This document shows, one piece after another, positions 44,875 through 52,885 of a stretch of DNA of 64,000 nucleotides (positions within the stretch are counted from its first letter, which is position 1; each line of letters opens with the position of its first letter). Location: NCBI RefSeq assembly GCF_026626745.1, contig NZ_JAPNJW010000001.1, positions 4,076,001 through 4,140,000 of the forward strand, written 5' to 3'. The notes under the pieces were generated by a model. It had not been told where the DNA came from, did not search any database, and was given only the letters and a program-made list of their open reading frames with translations. A program made the translations under genes and the position numbers. This stretch comes from Nannocystis sp. RBIL2. Its GTDB lineage: Bacteria > Myxococcota_A > Polyangia > Nannocystales > Nannocystaceae.

Positions 44875-45564
44875 TCATCGCGCGCGACGGTCGAGCAGCT
44901 CGCCGCTCATCCCCCTGGCCGCGTCGCTGGCGAGGAACACCAGGTCGCCGGCGCCGCGCTCGTGATCGGCGTCGGGCACGACCGCGTTGACGCGGATCTT
45001 GACGCGCGCGAGGTTGGTGGCGAGCGAGCGGGTGCAGGTGTCGAGCGCGGCGCGCACCGCCTCCTCGTCGCGCACCGGATCGGTGGGCGGCCGCGGCGAC
45101 GAGGTGTTGACGATGCTCGCACCTGGCCGATCGCGCAGGTACGGCAGGAGCCGCCGCGTCAGGAAGAACAGCGAGAAGAAGCTCGGCGGGCTGCGGCGCG
45201 CGACCAGGTTGTTGACCAGCACGTCGACGCCGCCGAAGCGCTCGATCACCCCGGTGACCAGCGCCTCGCAGAAGCCCGGGTCGTCGACGTCGCCGCACAC
45301 TGCCAGGCACGCGCGGCCCTCGCGCTCGACGGCGCGCACCAGCGCGTGGGCGTCGCCGTGCGCCGACAGGTGGGTGAAGGCCACGTCGGCGCCCTCGCGG
45401 GCGAACCGGATCGCGGCCGCGCGGCCGATCCCGGTCTCGCCGCCGGTGATCAGCGCGACCTTGCCGGCCAGCGTCGGGGTCCGCCGGGTCGCCGGCGACG
45501 AGGGCTCGCGCGCCCGGGCCCGGCGCGGTGGGCCGGCGGCGGAAATTTCGGCGGGATCGTCCAT
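44875..45564 (-). CDS. Degenerate short-chain dehydrogenase/reductase
   Basis: 229-aa SDR-fold protein with a normal nucleotide-binding start (VALITGGETGIGRAAAIRFA), DVDDPGF, the NNxA-like VDVLVNNLVA and SIVNTSS. Where YxxxK should follow the Ser, the sequence reads SSPRPPTDPVRDEEAVRAAL, so the catalytic Tyr and Lys are absent. The later SLATNLARVKIRVNAVVP matches SDRs, and the Pro-Gly segment after it is shortened. Probably inactive as a dehydrogenase or repurposed. Start MDDPAEISAAG at 45564; no strong ribosome site. The frame downstream overlaps a shadow ORF. Confidence 0.78.
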   Translation of the reverse strand: MDDPAEISAAGPPRRARAREPSSPATRRTPTLAGKVALITGGETGIGRAAAIRFAREGADVAFTHLSAHGDAHALVRAVEREGRACLAVCGDVDDPGFCEALVTGVIERFGGVDVLVNNLVARRSPPSFFSLFFLTRRLLPYLRDRPGASIVNTSSPRPPTDPVRDEEAVRAALDTCTRSLATNLARVKIRVNAVVPDADHERGAGDLVFLASDAARGMSGELLDRRAR

Positions 45565-45776
45565 ATCCCGGGTCTTTGGGCGGGGTCCACCGGCCTCGCA
45601 AGGAAAAGCGAGGGGACCTGTGATCCGTTGCGTACCCTCGTGACACTACCCCGATGCGACGACCGAGCCGGGCGCGGTCGTGCGCCGCCTCGGTGGTATT
45701 CGGGGCGACTATCCCGGCCCTCGTCGAACCGCCGCACTATCGTATTTCGCGGCCCCGATCGGCGCTATTTTATATG

Positions 45777-45800
45777 GGACATGTCCGATAGGACATGCAG
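45777..45800. repeat. 14-bp CATG array, two units
   Basis: CATG 45780 and 45794; CATGTCC-GATA-GGACATG is a 7-bp perfect stem. Confidence 0.75.
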
Positions 45801-45912
45801 GCCGGAGAGACACCAGCGGCGTATGAGCCCGCGGTCGCTGAGGGACGGACTTAACTCACGGACCTCAGCGCCCGCCGCGGATACCGCCCCACGGCGGCCG
45901 TTTATGGCCTGC

Positions 45913-45918
45913 TATCGT
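45913..45918 (+). promoter_or_regulatory. Putative -10 box, leaderless start
   Basis: TATCGT ends 6 nt before the ATG at 45925. No Shine-Dalgarno. Confidence 0.45.
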
Positions 45919-45924
45919 GCGGGC

Positions 45925-47661
45925 ATGCGTACCAGTTTTCGGCTTATCGCAGCGATGACGATCATCGCCGGCTGCGGCGATTCGACGGCAAACACCGGCG
46001 CGAGCGAGGGGACGAGCTCGACCGGTGAGTCGACGTCTTCGTCGACCACGACCCCCGACACGCCGACGACCACCGGGACCACCGCGCCGCCCGAATGCGC
46101 GCCCGACAGCGTCGTGTGCGTCAGCGAGACCGAGGTGGCCGAGTGCGGACCCGACGGCCAGCTCGGCGCGCCGACCTCGTGCCCGAACGGGGGCGTCTGC
46201 GTCGACGACGTCGGCTGCACCGGCTGCGAACCGGGCGCGGTCCGCTGCGACGGCGACCAGCTGCAGCAGTGCAACGACGGCGCGTGGGAGGCCCAGCAGA
46301 CCTGCAGCGCGACCCAGGGCCTGACCTGCGACGCCGACGCGATGGCCTGCACGGGCGCGTGCGCCCCCGAGTCGCTGCCCTTGACCGCCTCGGGCTGTGA
46401 GTTCTACGCGCTGACCGCCCTGCAGCTCAACCAGAACGGGTCGATCTTCGCGATCGTCGTCGAGAACCCGGGCGACAGCCCCGCCACCGTCACGATCACG
46501 CAGAACGAGGACTTCATGCCGGTGGTCGAGACGGTCGACGCCGACAGCTACCGCGTGATCGAGCTGCCCTACACGATGGGCCTGTTCAACGCCCTGGTCG
46601 GCAAGCTCATTTACGACGGCGCCTACCGCATCGAGAGCGACGCGCCCGTGCGGGTCGTCCAGTACAACTCGTTCAACCTCACCGCCTCGAGCGACAGCTC
46701 GCTGCTGTGGCCGCGGCACACCTGGGGCACCGACTACTTCGTGTCGTCGTACGCGCCCAGCCCGGTCGAGGGCGGCTTCTACCACGGCGCGTGGGCGGTG
46801 GTCGCCGGCGCCGACGAGATGTCGGTCGAGGCCACCGCCCTGCCGGGCACCAAGTCGAAGGCCGCGCCGGGCATCGGCCTCGACGGCAACGGCAAGGCCC
46901 CGCTCGACACCGGCGACGTGCTGCAGCTCGTCAGCGCCGACGACGGCGACCTCACCGGCACGCGCCTGGTCGCCGACAAGCCGATCCAGGTGCTCGGCGG
47001 CCACGAGTGCAGCTTCATGCCCAAGGACGTGCCGTACTGCGACCACCTCGAGGACATGATGCTGCCCGTGTCGCAGCTCGGCACCGAGTACGCGATCGTG
47101 GCGCCGTCGAAGCACAACCCGCCGACCGAGCGACGACCCCAGGTGCTGCGCGTGATCGCCAGCGAGCCGAACACCGAGCTGACGTTCGAGCCGCCGATCT
47201 TCGCGCCGATGACGATCGCCAACCCCGGCGAGTACGTCGAGCTCGAGCCGGAGAGCGAGAACTACGCGCTGGTCAGCAGCGCGCCGGTGCTGGTCACCCA
47301 GTACATGGTCGCCTCGACCCTCGAGAGCGACGCCACCGACCCGTCGATGCTCGTCGCCATGCCGGTGATCCGCTGGCACGACACCCACTACGTCCACGCC
47401 CTGCCCGACTGGCTCCCGGTCGACGTCGACGTCGTCGCGCCGGTCGGGGCGACGGTCACCGTCGACGGCGCCCCGCTCGCCGGCTTCGAGGCCATCGGCG
47501 ACACCCCCTACCAGACCGCCCACATCCGCTTCGACGAGGACCCGGGCCTGGTCGAGATCGCCGGCGACCAGCCGATCTCGGTGAGCGTCTACGCCACCCG
47601 CACGGACTCCCCCGCGAGCAGCTACTGGCACAGCACCGGCGGCTTGCTCGCGTCCGAGTGA
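45925..47661 (+). CDS. IgGFc-binding-domain-type lipoprotein
   Basis: 578-aa surface lipoprotein: signal MRTSFRLIAAMTIIAGC, a Thr/Ser/Pro linker and short Cys-rich modules (ECAPDSVVCVSETEVAECGP, CEPGAVRCDGDQLQQC). A large IgGFc_binding-type beta domain follows: GSIFAIVVENPGDSPATVTI, PVRVVQYNSFN, PIQVLGGHECSFMP, CDHLEDMMLPVSQLGTEYAI and APVLVTQYMVAS. Such proteins are frequent in myxobacteria and probably act in adhesion or surface recognition; no substrate is known. It ends at a six-unit CATG array facing a convergent gene. Confidence 0.87.
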   Translation: MRTSFRLIAAMTIIAGCGDSTANTGASEGTSSTGESTSSSTTTPDTPTTTGTTAPPECAPDSVVCVSETEVAECGPDGQLGAPTSCPNGGVCVDDVGCTGCEPGAVRCDGDQLQQCNDGAWEAQQTCSATQGLTCDADAMACTGACAPESLPLTASGCEFYALTALQLNQNGSIFAIVVENPGDSPATVTITQNEDFMPVVETVDADSYRVIELPYTMGLFNALVGKLIYDGAYRIESDAPVRVVQYNSFNLTASSDSSLLWPRHTWGTDYFVSSYAPSPVEGGFYHGAWAVVAGADEMSVEATALPGTKSKAAPGIGLDGNGKAPLDTGDVLQLVSADDGDLTGTRLVADKPIQVLGGHECSFMPKDVPYCDHLEDMMLPVSQLGTEYAIVAPSKHNPPTERRPQVLRVIASEPNTELTFEPPIFAPMTIANPGEYVELEPESENYALVSSAPVLVTQYMVASTLESDATDPSMLVAMPVIRWHDTHYVHALPDWLPVDVDVVAPVGATVTVDGAPLAGFEAIGDTPYQTAHIRFDEDPGLVEIAGDQPISVSVYATRTDSPASSYWHSTGGLLASE

Positions 47662-47668
47662 ACTTCCA

Positions 47669-47742
47669 CATGCCCGAAAGAACACGCTTTAAAACGCATG
47701 TTCTTTGGGAAATGTCCTGATCGACATGCTCGATCGACCATT
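47669..47742. repeat. 14-bp CATG array, six units, convergent junction
   Basis: Cores CATG 47669, CACG 47683, CATG 47697, AATG 47711, CATG 47725 and CATT 47739, all at 14-bp steps. It starts 8 bp after the lipoprotein stop and lies before the convergent serine hydrolase. Confidence 0.88.
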
Positions 47743-47893
47743 CGGCGCCACCGAGCCCGGCGCCCTCCGAGACGCGGGTGCGGGCGATCCTGCCGAGCTC
47801 GCAGGTAGGTCTCGCGCCGCGAAGGCGGGCCCTGCGAGCTAGCCTGTCGAGCTCGGCACCTCTCCTCAGTGGCGCCGCTCGATGGCCTCGTGC

Positions 47894-49399
47894 TCACTCG
47901 ACCCGCGCGCCGACGAAGGCGTGGCCGCGCAGGTCGCTGGCGTGCGCGTCGGTGCCCGCGAACACGAACGTGAAGCCGCCCAGCTCCGGCCGCCCCGCGA
48001 CGAGGAAGCGAGCGTCGCCGGCGTGCTCGAGCCGGACGTCGGCGAGACCCAGCGTCGGCGCAGTCAACCGCAGCTCGGCCCCCTGCGCCGCGATCGTCAC
48101 CTCCTCGCCGAACCGCGCCGCGCGGTACGTGCCGGCGTAACGGCTCGCCGGTCCCATCGCCGCCGCGCGCTCGGGCGCCGCGCCCAGCAGCTCCTGCAGC
48201 ACGGTCGCCAGGGTCACGCGCAGCGGGACGCCGGTGTTGCTCAGGACGGCCGCCGCGAATCTTCGCTCCGGCACGAACACCAGGTCGGCCGCGAAGTCGC
48301 CGGTCGCGCCGCTGTGGCCGTAGATCGCCGGGCCGCTCGTCGGCCGCACGCGCACGCCCAGGCCGTAGCGCTCGCCGGGTCGCTCGAAGGTCGGCACCTC
48401 GGCGGTCAGCAGCTCGCCCAAGGCCGTCGGCGACAGCGGCGAGCGCCCGGGATCGACGAGGTCGCGGACCGCAGTCACCAGCTCGGCCGCCGACACGATC
48501 GCGCCGCCAGCGGGGGCGGTCCAGCGGGCGTCGCCTGTCCCGAGGGCCAGGTCATCGACGACGCTGAACGCCCGCGCCTGCGCCCCGCGCCCGAGGTGAC
48601 CGCAGGCGGCACCTGTCCGCAAGGCCAGCTCCAGCTCGACGTTCACCGCGCCCAGCCCCAGCGGCGCCAGCAGCTCGTCGGCGAGGAGGCGCGGGAACTC
48701 GACCCCGCGCAGCTGCGCGAGCGCGGCGCCGACGACCGCGTAGCCGTCGCTCGAGTAGCTCCACAGCGCCCCCGGCTCGCGCCACAGCGGCCGCTCGCCG
48801 AGGGCGGTCAGCCACTCGGCCCCGAGCTCGAGCGGCGACGGGTCAGGCAGGCCGGCGGTGTGGGTGAGCAGCTGCCGCCAGGTGATCGCCGCGGCCCGCT
48901 CGTCGACCCCCGCGGCCAGCTCGGGCACCACGCGCGCGACCTCGGCGTCGAGCTCGAGCCGCCCGGCGTCGACCTGACGCAGCACCAGGGCCGCCGTCCA
49001 CAGCTTGGTGATCGAGCCGATCCGAAAGCGCGTGGCCTCGGTGACCGCCTGTCCCGCGAGACAGGCGCTCCCGGCAGTCGCCACGAACGGCGCCCCGTCG
49101 CCCTCGACGATCGCCAGGCTCGCGCCGACCCCCTCGAGGTTGTGATGCTCGGCGCAGAACGCCGCGACGATTTTTTTGAAATGCGCCGACGCACCGGCGT
49201 TGCGACGGAGACATTCGCCCCGGCGATCGCTCCCTTCGGCGCGCTCCGACTCGCTCTCCGTCACCGCTCGCGTGCGGCTCGTGGGCACCTCGGCCCCGCC
49301 GGCGCGCTCCGACGCCCGTTCCGCGAGCGCCCCGGCATCGACCGTCGCCTGCCCGCACGCGAGGACCAGCGCGCACCAGCCGAGCCCCGCGCCGCGCAT
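47894..49399 (-). CDS. Beta-lactamase-family serine hydrolase lipoprotein
   Basis: 501-aa lipoprotein of the class C beta-lactamase/D-Ala-D-Ala peptidase/esterase superfamily. Start MRGAGLGWCALVLACG (lipobox LVLAC). Motifs: SxxK in RIGSITKLWTAALVL, a Tyr motif as WSYSSDGYAVVG (YSS instead of YxN) and the third box YGHSGATGDF. A C-terminal lipocalin-like part follows (SRYAGTYRAARFGEEVTI). Probably an esterase or peptidase rather than a resistance enzyme. Three two-unit repeats lie in it (48534, 48612, 49048). The open frame upstream to 49429 is less likely. Confidence 0.85.
   Translation of the reverse strand: MRGAGLGWCALVLACGQATVDAGALAERASERAGGAEVPTSRTRAVTESESERAEGSDRRGECLRRNAGASAHFKKIVAAFCAEHHNLEGVGASLAIVEGDGAPFVATAGSACLAGQAVTEATRFRIGSITKLWTAALVLRQVDAGRLELDAEVARVVPELAAGVDERAAAITWRQLLTHTAGLPDPSPLELGAEWLTALGERPLWREPGALWSYSSDGYAVVGAALAQLRGVEFPRLLADELLAPLGLGAVNVELELALRTGAACGHLGRGAQARAFSVVDDLALGTGDARWTAPAGGAIVSAAELVTAVRDLVDPGRSPLSPTALGELLTAEVPTFERPGERYGLGVRVRPTSGPAIYGHSGATGDFAADLVFVPERRFAAAVLSNTGVPLRVTLATVLQELLGAAPERAAAMGPASRYAGTYRAARFGEEVTIAAQGAELRLTAPTLGLADVRLEHAGDARFLVAGRPELGGFTFVFAGTDAHASDLRGHAFVGARVE
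49047..49066. repeat. 14-bp array in the serine hydrolase, two units
   Basis: CCTG 49048 and CAGG 49062; GCCTGTC-CCGCGA-GACAGGC is a perfect 7-bp stem. In frame (ACLAGQAV). Similar pairs occur at 48534/48548 and 48612/48626 (the latter with a GCAA loop). Confidence 0.6.
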
Positions 49400-49436
49400 C
49401 ACCGGAGCGCGCGCGTCGCGGCGCGCCACCTCGTCC

Positions 49437-50426
49437 TTACTCCGCCTCGCCGCGGATCGTCCGCAGGCGCACCGGTGCGCGCGCGCGCTGGCGGAAGCGG
49501 CGCTCGGCGTAGGCGACGTCCTCGACCCACAGCCTGGCCGCGCGGCGCTCGATGAGCGGGCGCAGCAGCCAATTCGCCCCGAGCGCCCACTTGAAGCCCG
49601 GGCGCTCCGAAGTCGCCAGGGTCGCCTCGAGCACCGCGCAGCGGCCGGGGCCGAGCGGCGTCGCGTGGGTCTCGACGACCGAGCCGACGCCCTCGCCGCC
49701 GACGATCGTCATCACGATCGTGCGCGGGTCGGGGCAGTGGAAGGTCGCGTCGACCTCGACTGCCAGCGGCCCGAACACGCGGTAGGCCACGCGCACCAGC
49801 AGCAGATCGGGCTCGTCGGCCAGGACCTTGAGGCGGGCGAACGAGTGCGGGTGATAGTGCGCCCCGTGCCACGGATCGAGGCGGTTGGCGAGGATGTCCG
49901 AAGGGTCACATTCGGCCTCCATCCGCACCACGCCGCTCAGGAACCGGGCCGGTCGCGGGGCGAGGATCGGCGCCGACGTCGGCGCCTCGCCAAGCGTGTG
50001 AGCTGTCTCTTCGGACAGCCGCACCCAGACCAGCACGCCGTCGTCGTGGGTCGGCAGCGGCCGCCAGCGACCGTGCGGCTCGTCGCCGAGCTCGAGCCCG
50101 TGCCACGGGCACACCAGGTTGTCGCCGCGGACCTTCGCGCACGCCAACGACGCGCCCATGTGCGGGCACGCCTCGGGGGCCGCGCGCACGCTGCCGTCGA
50201 AGGTCCGCCACAGCACCAGCTCGTGGCCGTCGACGGCGTAGGCCCGCGGTGCGCGGTCGATCTGGTCGCGCGCGTCGACTGCGAACCACCCGCCGCCGGG
50301 CAGCGCCAGCGCCCGCTGCAGCGCCTTGTCGATCCGCCCCGGGTTGGCCTGCACCCAATCGGGCGCCTCGCTGTGCGCCTCGCCGGGAGCGCCCGGAGTG
50401 TTGCCGAAAGTGTAGAGGCGCGTCAT
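49437..50426 (-). CDS. Rieske [2Fe-2S] oxygenase
   Basis: 329-aa Rieske non-haem-iron oxygenase alpha-subunit-like protein. The Rieske cluster is bound by ACPHMGASLAC and NLVCPWHGLEL (CxH...CxxH). The mononuclear iron site is the conserved DxxHxxxxH type in RLDPWHGAHYHPHSF. The rest is a StAR/START-like catalytic domain. Start MTRLYTFGNTPGAPG at 50426. Lycopene cyclase lies two genes away on the same strand, so carotenoid modification is conceivable but not shown. A two-unit repeat is present at 50002. Confidence 0.85.
   Translation of the reverse strand: MTRLYTFGNTPGAPGEAHSEAPDWVQANPGRIDKALQRALALPGGGWFAVDARDQIDRAPRAYAVDGHELVLWRTFDGSVRAAPEACPHMGASLACAKVRGDNLVCPWHGLELGDEPHGRWRPLPTHDDGVLVWVRLSEETAHTLGEAPTSAPILAPRPARFLSGVVRMEAECDPSDILANRLDPWHGAHYHPHSFARLKVLADEPDLLLVRVAYRVFGPLAVEVDATFHCPDPRTIVMTIVGGEGVGSVVETHATPLGPGRCAVLEATLATSERPGFKWALGANWLLRPLIERRAARLWVEDVAYAERRFRQRARAPVRLRTIRGEAE
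50002..50019. repeat. 14-bp array in the Rieske gene, two units
   Basis: GCTG 50002 and CAGC 50016; GCTGTC-TCTTCG-GACAGC is a perfect 6-bp stem. In frame (LSEETAH). Confidence 0.5.
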
Positions 50427-50619
50427 CGGGGCGGCAGGGAGCGCCAGTGTACTATGGGCGCGCCCGGTCCGCACCTCACGCGCCGCGCCGGGTCGATGCG
50501 CCCCGGCGCGAAACATCGTCACCGGCAGGCCGCGACGTCGCCGCGAATTCGGCGGCGAACGCGAGGCGTGCCGCGGGCCGGCCGAGCGCGCCCGGCCGGC
50601 CCCGACGAGGCGCGCCCCG

Positions 50620-51141
50620 CTACCACGCCGCGAACGCGGTGCAGGCCATCGCGTCCAGCGAACCCGTGTGGCTCAGCGGGATCAGCTTCGTGCTGTTGTT
50701 GGCGATCGGGCCCGAGGAGCTGCCGACGAAGGGCCCGGGCGAGCCGAAGTAGTGCGTCACCGTGTACGAGATGAGGGCGCCGGCCGGGACGCCCCCGCTC
50801 ACCGAACAACCCTCCGAGGCCAGCGTGGACAGCCGGACGTTCGGGTTGAAGATCGACGGGTAGGTGATCGTGCAGCACAGCGGGACGACGGCCTTCGCCG
50901 GATCAGGGCGATCCTTCAGGACGTCGATGCCCTGGTCGAGCGGGCTCCCGGCGGCCTCCTCGGCCTCCTCGGCCTCCTCGGCCGCGAGCTCGTCGCTGGC
51001 GTCGATGTCGTCGAGCGCGGCGAGCTCCGCCTCCTGATCGGGGTCGTCGCAGGCGGTCGCGAGGAGCACACACGGCAGGGCCAGCGCGAACAGGGGGAGC
51101 ATGCGATTCGCGGGGCGATACTTACTGGATGCGATCATCAT
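50620..51141 (-). CDS. Small secreted lipoprotein, unknown
   Basis: 173-aa lipoprotein: MMIASSKYRPANRMLPLFAL leading to lipobox ATAC, then an acidic repeat (AEEAEEAEEAAG). The mature domain is Cys-containing (VVPLCCTITYPSIFNPNVRL, ASEGCSVSGG, MACTAFAAW) and Ser/Gly/Thr-rich, consistent with a small disulfide-bonded secreted protein. AGAGGA precedes the ATG at a suitable distance. No family recognised. Confidence 0.7.
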   Translation of the reverse strand: MMIASSKYRPANRMLPLFALALPCVLLATACDDPDQEAELAALDDIDASDELAAEEAEEAEEAAGSPLDQGIDVLKDRPDPAKAVVPLCCTITYPSIFNPNVRLSTLASEGCSVSGGVPAGALISYTVTHYFGSPGPFVGSSSGPIANNSTKLIPLSHTGSLDAMACTAFAAW

Positions 51142-51600
51142 GGGTCATTTCCTCTGGTTGACGAGTAAACAGCGCGCCCGCTCGTCGCTCGCCTCCGGCG
51201 AGAGACACGATCGTCGCGCTCGCTTGCTAGGTGGCCGCGGTCGACCGACCAATTGCAGCGTCGCCAGATTTTTATGCGACGACCCTGGGCCCGATTCTTT
51301 CTTTTGAAGCGAGAGAAAATGGGTGGGGTCCAGGGCGAGCGTCGGGCCGCACCCGAGCGCAACGCCGCCCCCACCCGCCTGCGAGCCGATCAGGGGCTTC
51401 TCCTCCTATTCTCTTTTCTTCAGGCGAAAATACGGTGACTCGTGCATCGGCCCGAATCGCTCGATTCGCCGCCGGAACAATGAATGCGTCGACATGGCGC
51501 CCCTCGAGGGTAATCCCGCCGACGCGCTGACCGCTCGACCCTTCCGATTGGCCCGTGACGACCCGCGGATCCGCGTCACCGCGCCCGCCGCAATGCCGCC
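51142..51600. other. Intergenic region, 459 bp, with AT-rich direct repeats
   Basis: No gene seen. It precedes the small lipoprotein gene and follows crtY. Two similar AT-rich blocks lie here, 51294-51320 and 51408-51431 (each starting ATTCTTT or ATTCTCT and ending GAAAAT), with weak internal dyad symmetry. They may be regulatory or terminator-like. Confidence 0.5.
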
Positions 51601-52779
51601 TCAGGTGGCCGCGCGCAGCCACAGCGCCCGCGAGCGCACCACCGCCGCCGTCATCTCGGCCATCGGCGTCGCCAGCATCACCCGCGGGTAATCGAGCGGC
51701 CCCGCGTGATCGCTCAGGAAGCGGCACAGCAGGTCCGGCGGCAGGCGCTCGAACAGGTCGACGAACAGCGGCGGCCCGCGGCTGGGCGTGCGCTGCAGGT
51801 GGGCCAGCAGCACCCGGTCCATCGCCACCGCCGCGGCCGGCCGGGGCGCGGGCACCCGCGGCGGCGCACCTGGCCTTTCGAGCAGCTCGCGCGCCAGCAG
51901 CTCGGAGGCCCGCTGGATCGCCTGGAACGCGTAGCCGGTCGAGCCCTTGGCCAGCCCGCCGCGCAGGCCGAGGTGGATCACCCGCGGGCTCTGGCGCAGC
52001 GCCGCCGGTCGGCTCGTCATCGCGATCGCCCCGCGCTCGCGCCAGCGCACCTCCGGCGCGGTCAGCCCGTAGCGGGCGCGCAGGTAGCCGCGCAGGTCGT
52101 CCTCGTAGGTCGCGTCGGGCAGGCTCGCCGGCGAGATGTACGTCGTCTCGACCAGCGCGCGGGTCGGCGCGAACGGCAGCACGTACATGAAGTGGATCCC
52201 CCGGCTCTGGTCGACCGCGAAGTCCATCAGGGTCGGCACCTCCGGGTCGAACACCGGCGCGGGCGCCTCGACCTCCCAGCCGACGAAGTGCTGCAGCAGG
52301 TCGACCTCGTCGCCGCCGGGCGCGGGCGCGGGCGCGGGCCGGCTGTCGAACACCAGCCGCGCCTGCACCACCTCGGCGTCGGTCACCACCTCGCACCCGC
52401 TCGCTGTCTCGCGGATCGCCCGCACCGCGCAGCCGCGGCGCAGCTCGATCTCGGGGAACTCCGCGAGTGTCCCGAGGGCCATGTCGTAAAAGACATCCGA
52501 CGGCACGTGCTCGTACGGGTGGCGCTCGCTGCCGCGGACTCGCGAGCGGTCGGCGTCGGCGACGCGCCAGCGGGTCCAGCGGTGGCGGACCGCGGCGGCG
52601 AACGGGTGATCGACGAAGCGCCAGTAGCACCACGTGCGGTCGCGGGCGTGCCGCGCGCGCGGCTCGATCAACACCACGCGCGGGCAAGGGACCCCGCGGC
52701 GACGGCTCTGGAGGGCGATCTGCACCGCCAGGCTGAGGCCTGCACAGCCCGCGCCGGCGATCACGTAGTCCGCGCGCAC
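51601..52779 (-). CDS. crtY: Lycopene beta-cyclase
   Basis: Flavoprotein-type lycopene cyclase closing beta-ionone rings in carotenoid synthesis, 392 aa. FAD-binding N-terminus DYVIAGAGCAGLSLAVQI, VVLIEPRARHARDRTWCYWR (the DRTWCYW block of CrtY-type cyclases), FMYVLPFAPTRALVETTYIS and LGLRGGLAKGSTGYAF. GTG 52779 fits the family N-terminus; the frame is open to 52815. A three-unit repeat (52466-52497) lies in it. Other carotenoid genes are not in the window, though a Rieske oxygenase is nearby. Confidence 0.88.
   Translation of the reverse strand: MRADYVIAGAGCAGLSLAVQIALQSRRRGVPCPRVVLIEPRARHARDRTWCYWRFVDHPFAAAVRHRWTRWRVADADRSRVRGSERHPYEHVPSDVFYDMALGTLAEFPEIELRRGCAVRAIRETASGCEVVTDAEVVQARLVFDSRPAPAPAPGGDEVDLLQHFVGWEVEAPAPVFDPEVPTLMDFAVDQSRGIHFMYVLPFAPTRALVETTYISPASLPDATYEDDLRGYLRARYGLTAPEVRWRERGAIAMTSRPAALRQSPRVIHLGLRGGLAKGSTGYAFQAIQRASELLARELLERPGAPPRVPAPRPAAAVAMDRVLLAHLQRTPSRGPPLFVDLFERLPPDLLCRFLSDHAGPLDYPRVMLATPMAEMTAAVVRSRALWLRAAT
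52466..52497. repeat. 14-bp array in crtY, three units
   Basis: Cores AGTG 52466, CATG 52480 and CATC 52494, exactly 14 bp apart, in frame. Confidence 0.55.
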
Positions 52780-52872
52780 CGGCGCATCTATGGCCCAGGC
52801 GCGGCCGGATCTCAAGCGACCGACGATCTTCGCGACGGTGATCGCCCGGGCACCGCGCGCGGGCCTTCATGC

Positions 52873-52878
52873 TAACGT
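52873..52878 (+). promoter_or_regulatory. Putative -10 box, leaderless start
   Basis: TAACGT ends 7 nt before the ATG at 52886. GATCTTCGCGAC lies about 50 bp upstream (52825). Confidence 0.4.
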
Positions 52879-52885
52879 CGGCCGC

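Larger units (their letters stand above)
45565..45924. other. Divergent intergenic region, 360 bp
   Basis: No gene seen. It contains an A/T-rich patch (TATTTTATATGG), a two-unit CATG array (45777-45800) and a -10-like box at 45913-45918. Confidence 0.6.

Noticed and set aside
48612..49066. Antibiotic-resistance beta-lactamase
   Set aside because: SxxK is present, but the Tyr motif is YSS and the third box HSG. A lipocalin-like tail and lipobox fit the broad esterase/peptidase group better.
49437..52779. Complete carotenoid gene cluster
   Set aside because: Only a lycopene cyclase and a Rieske oxygenase are present. No phytoene synthase or desaturase is in the window, so a cluster cannot be claimed.
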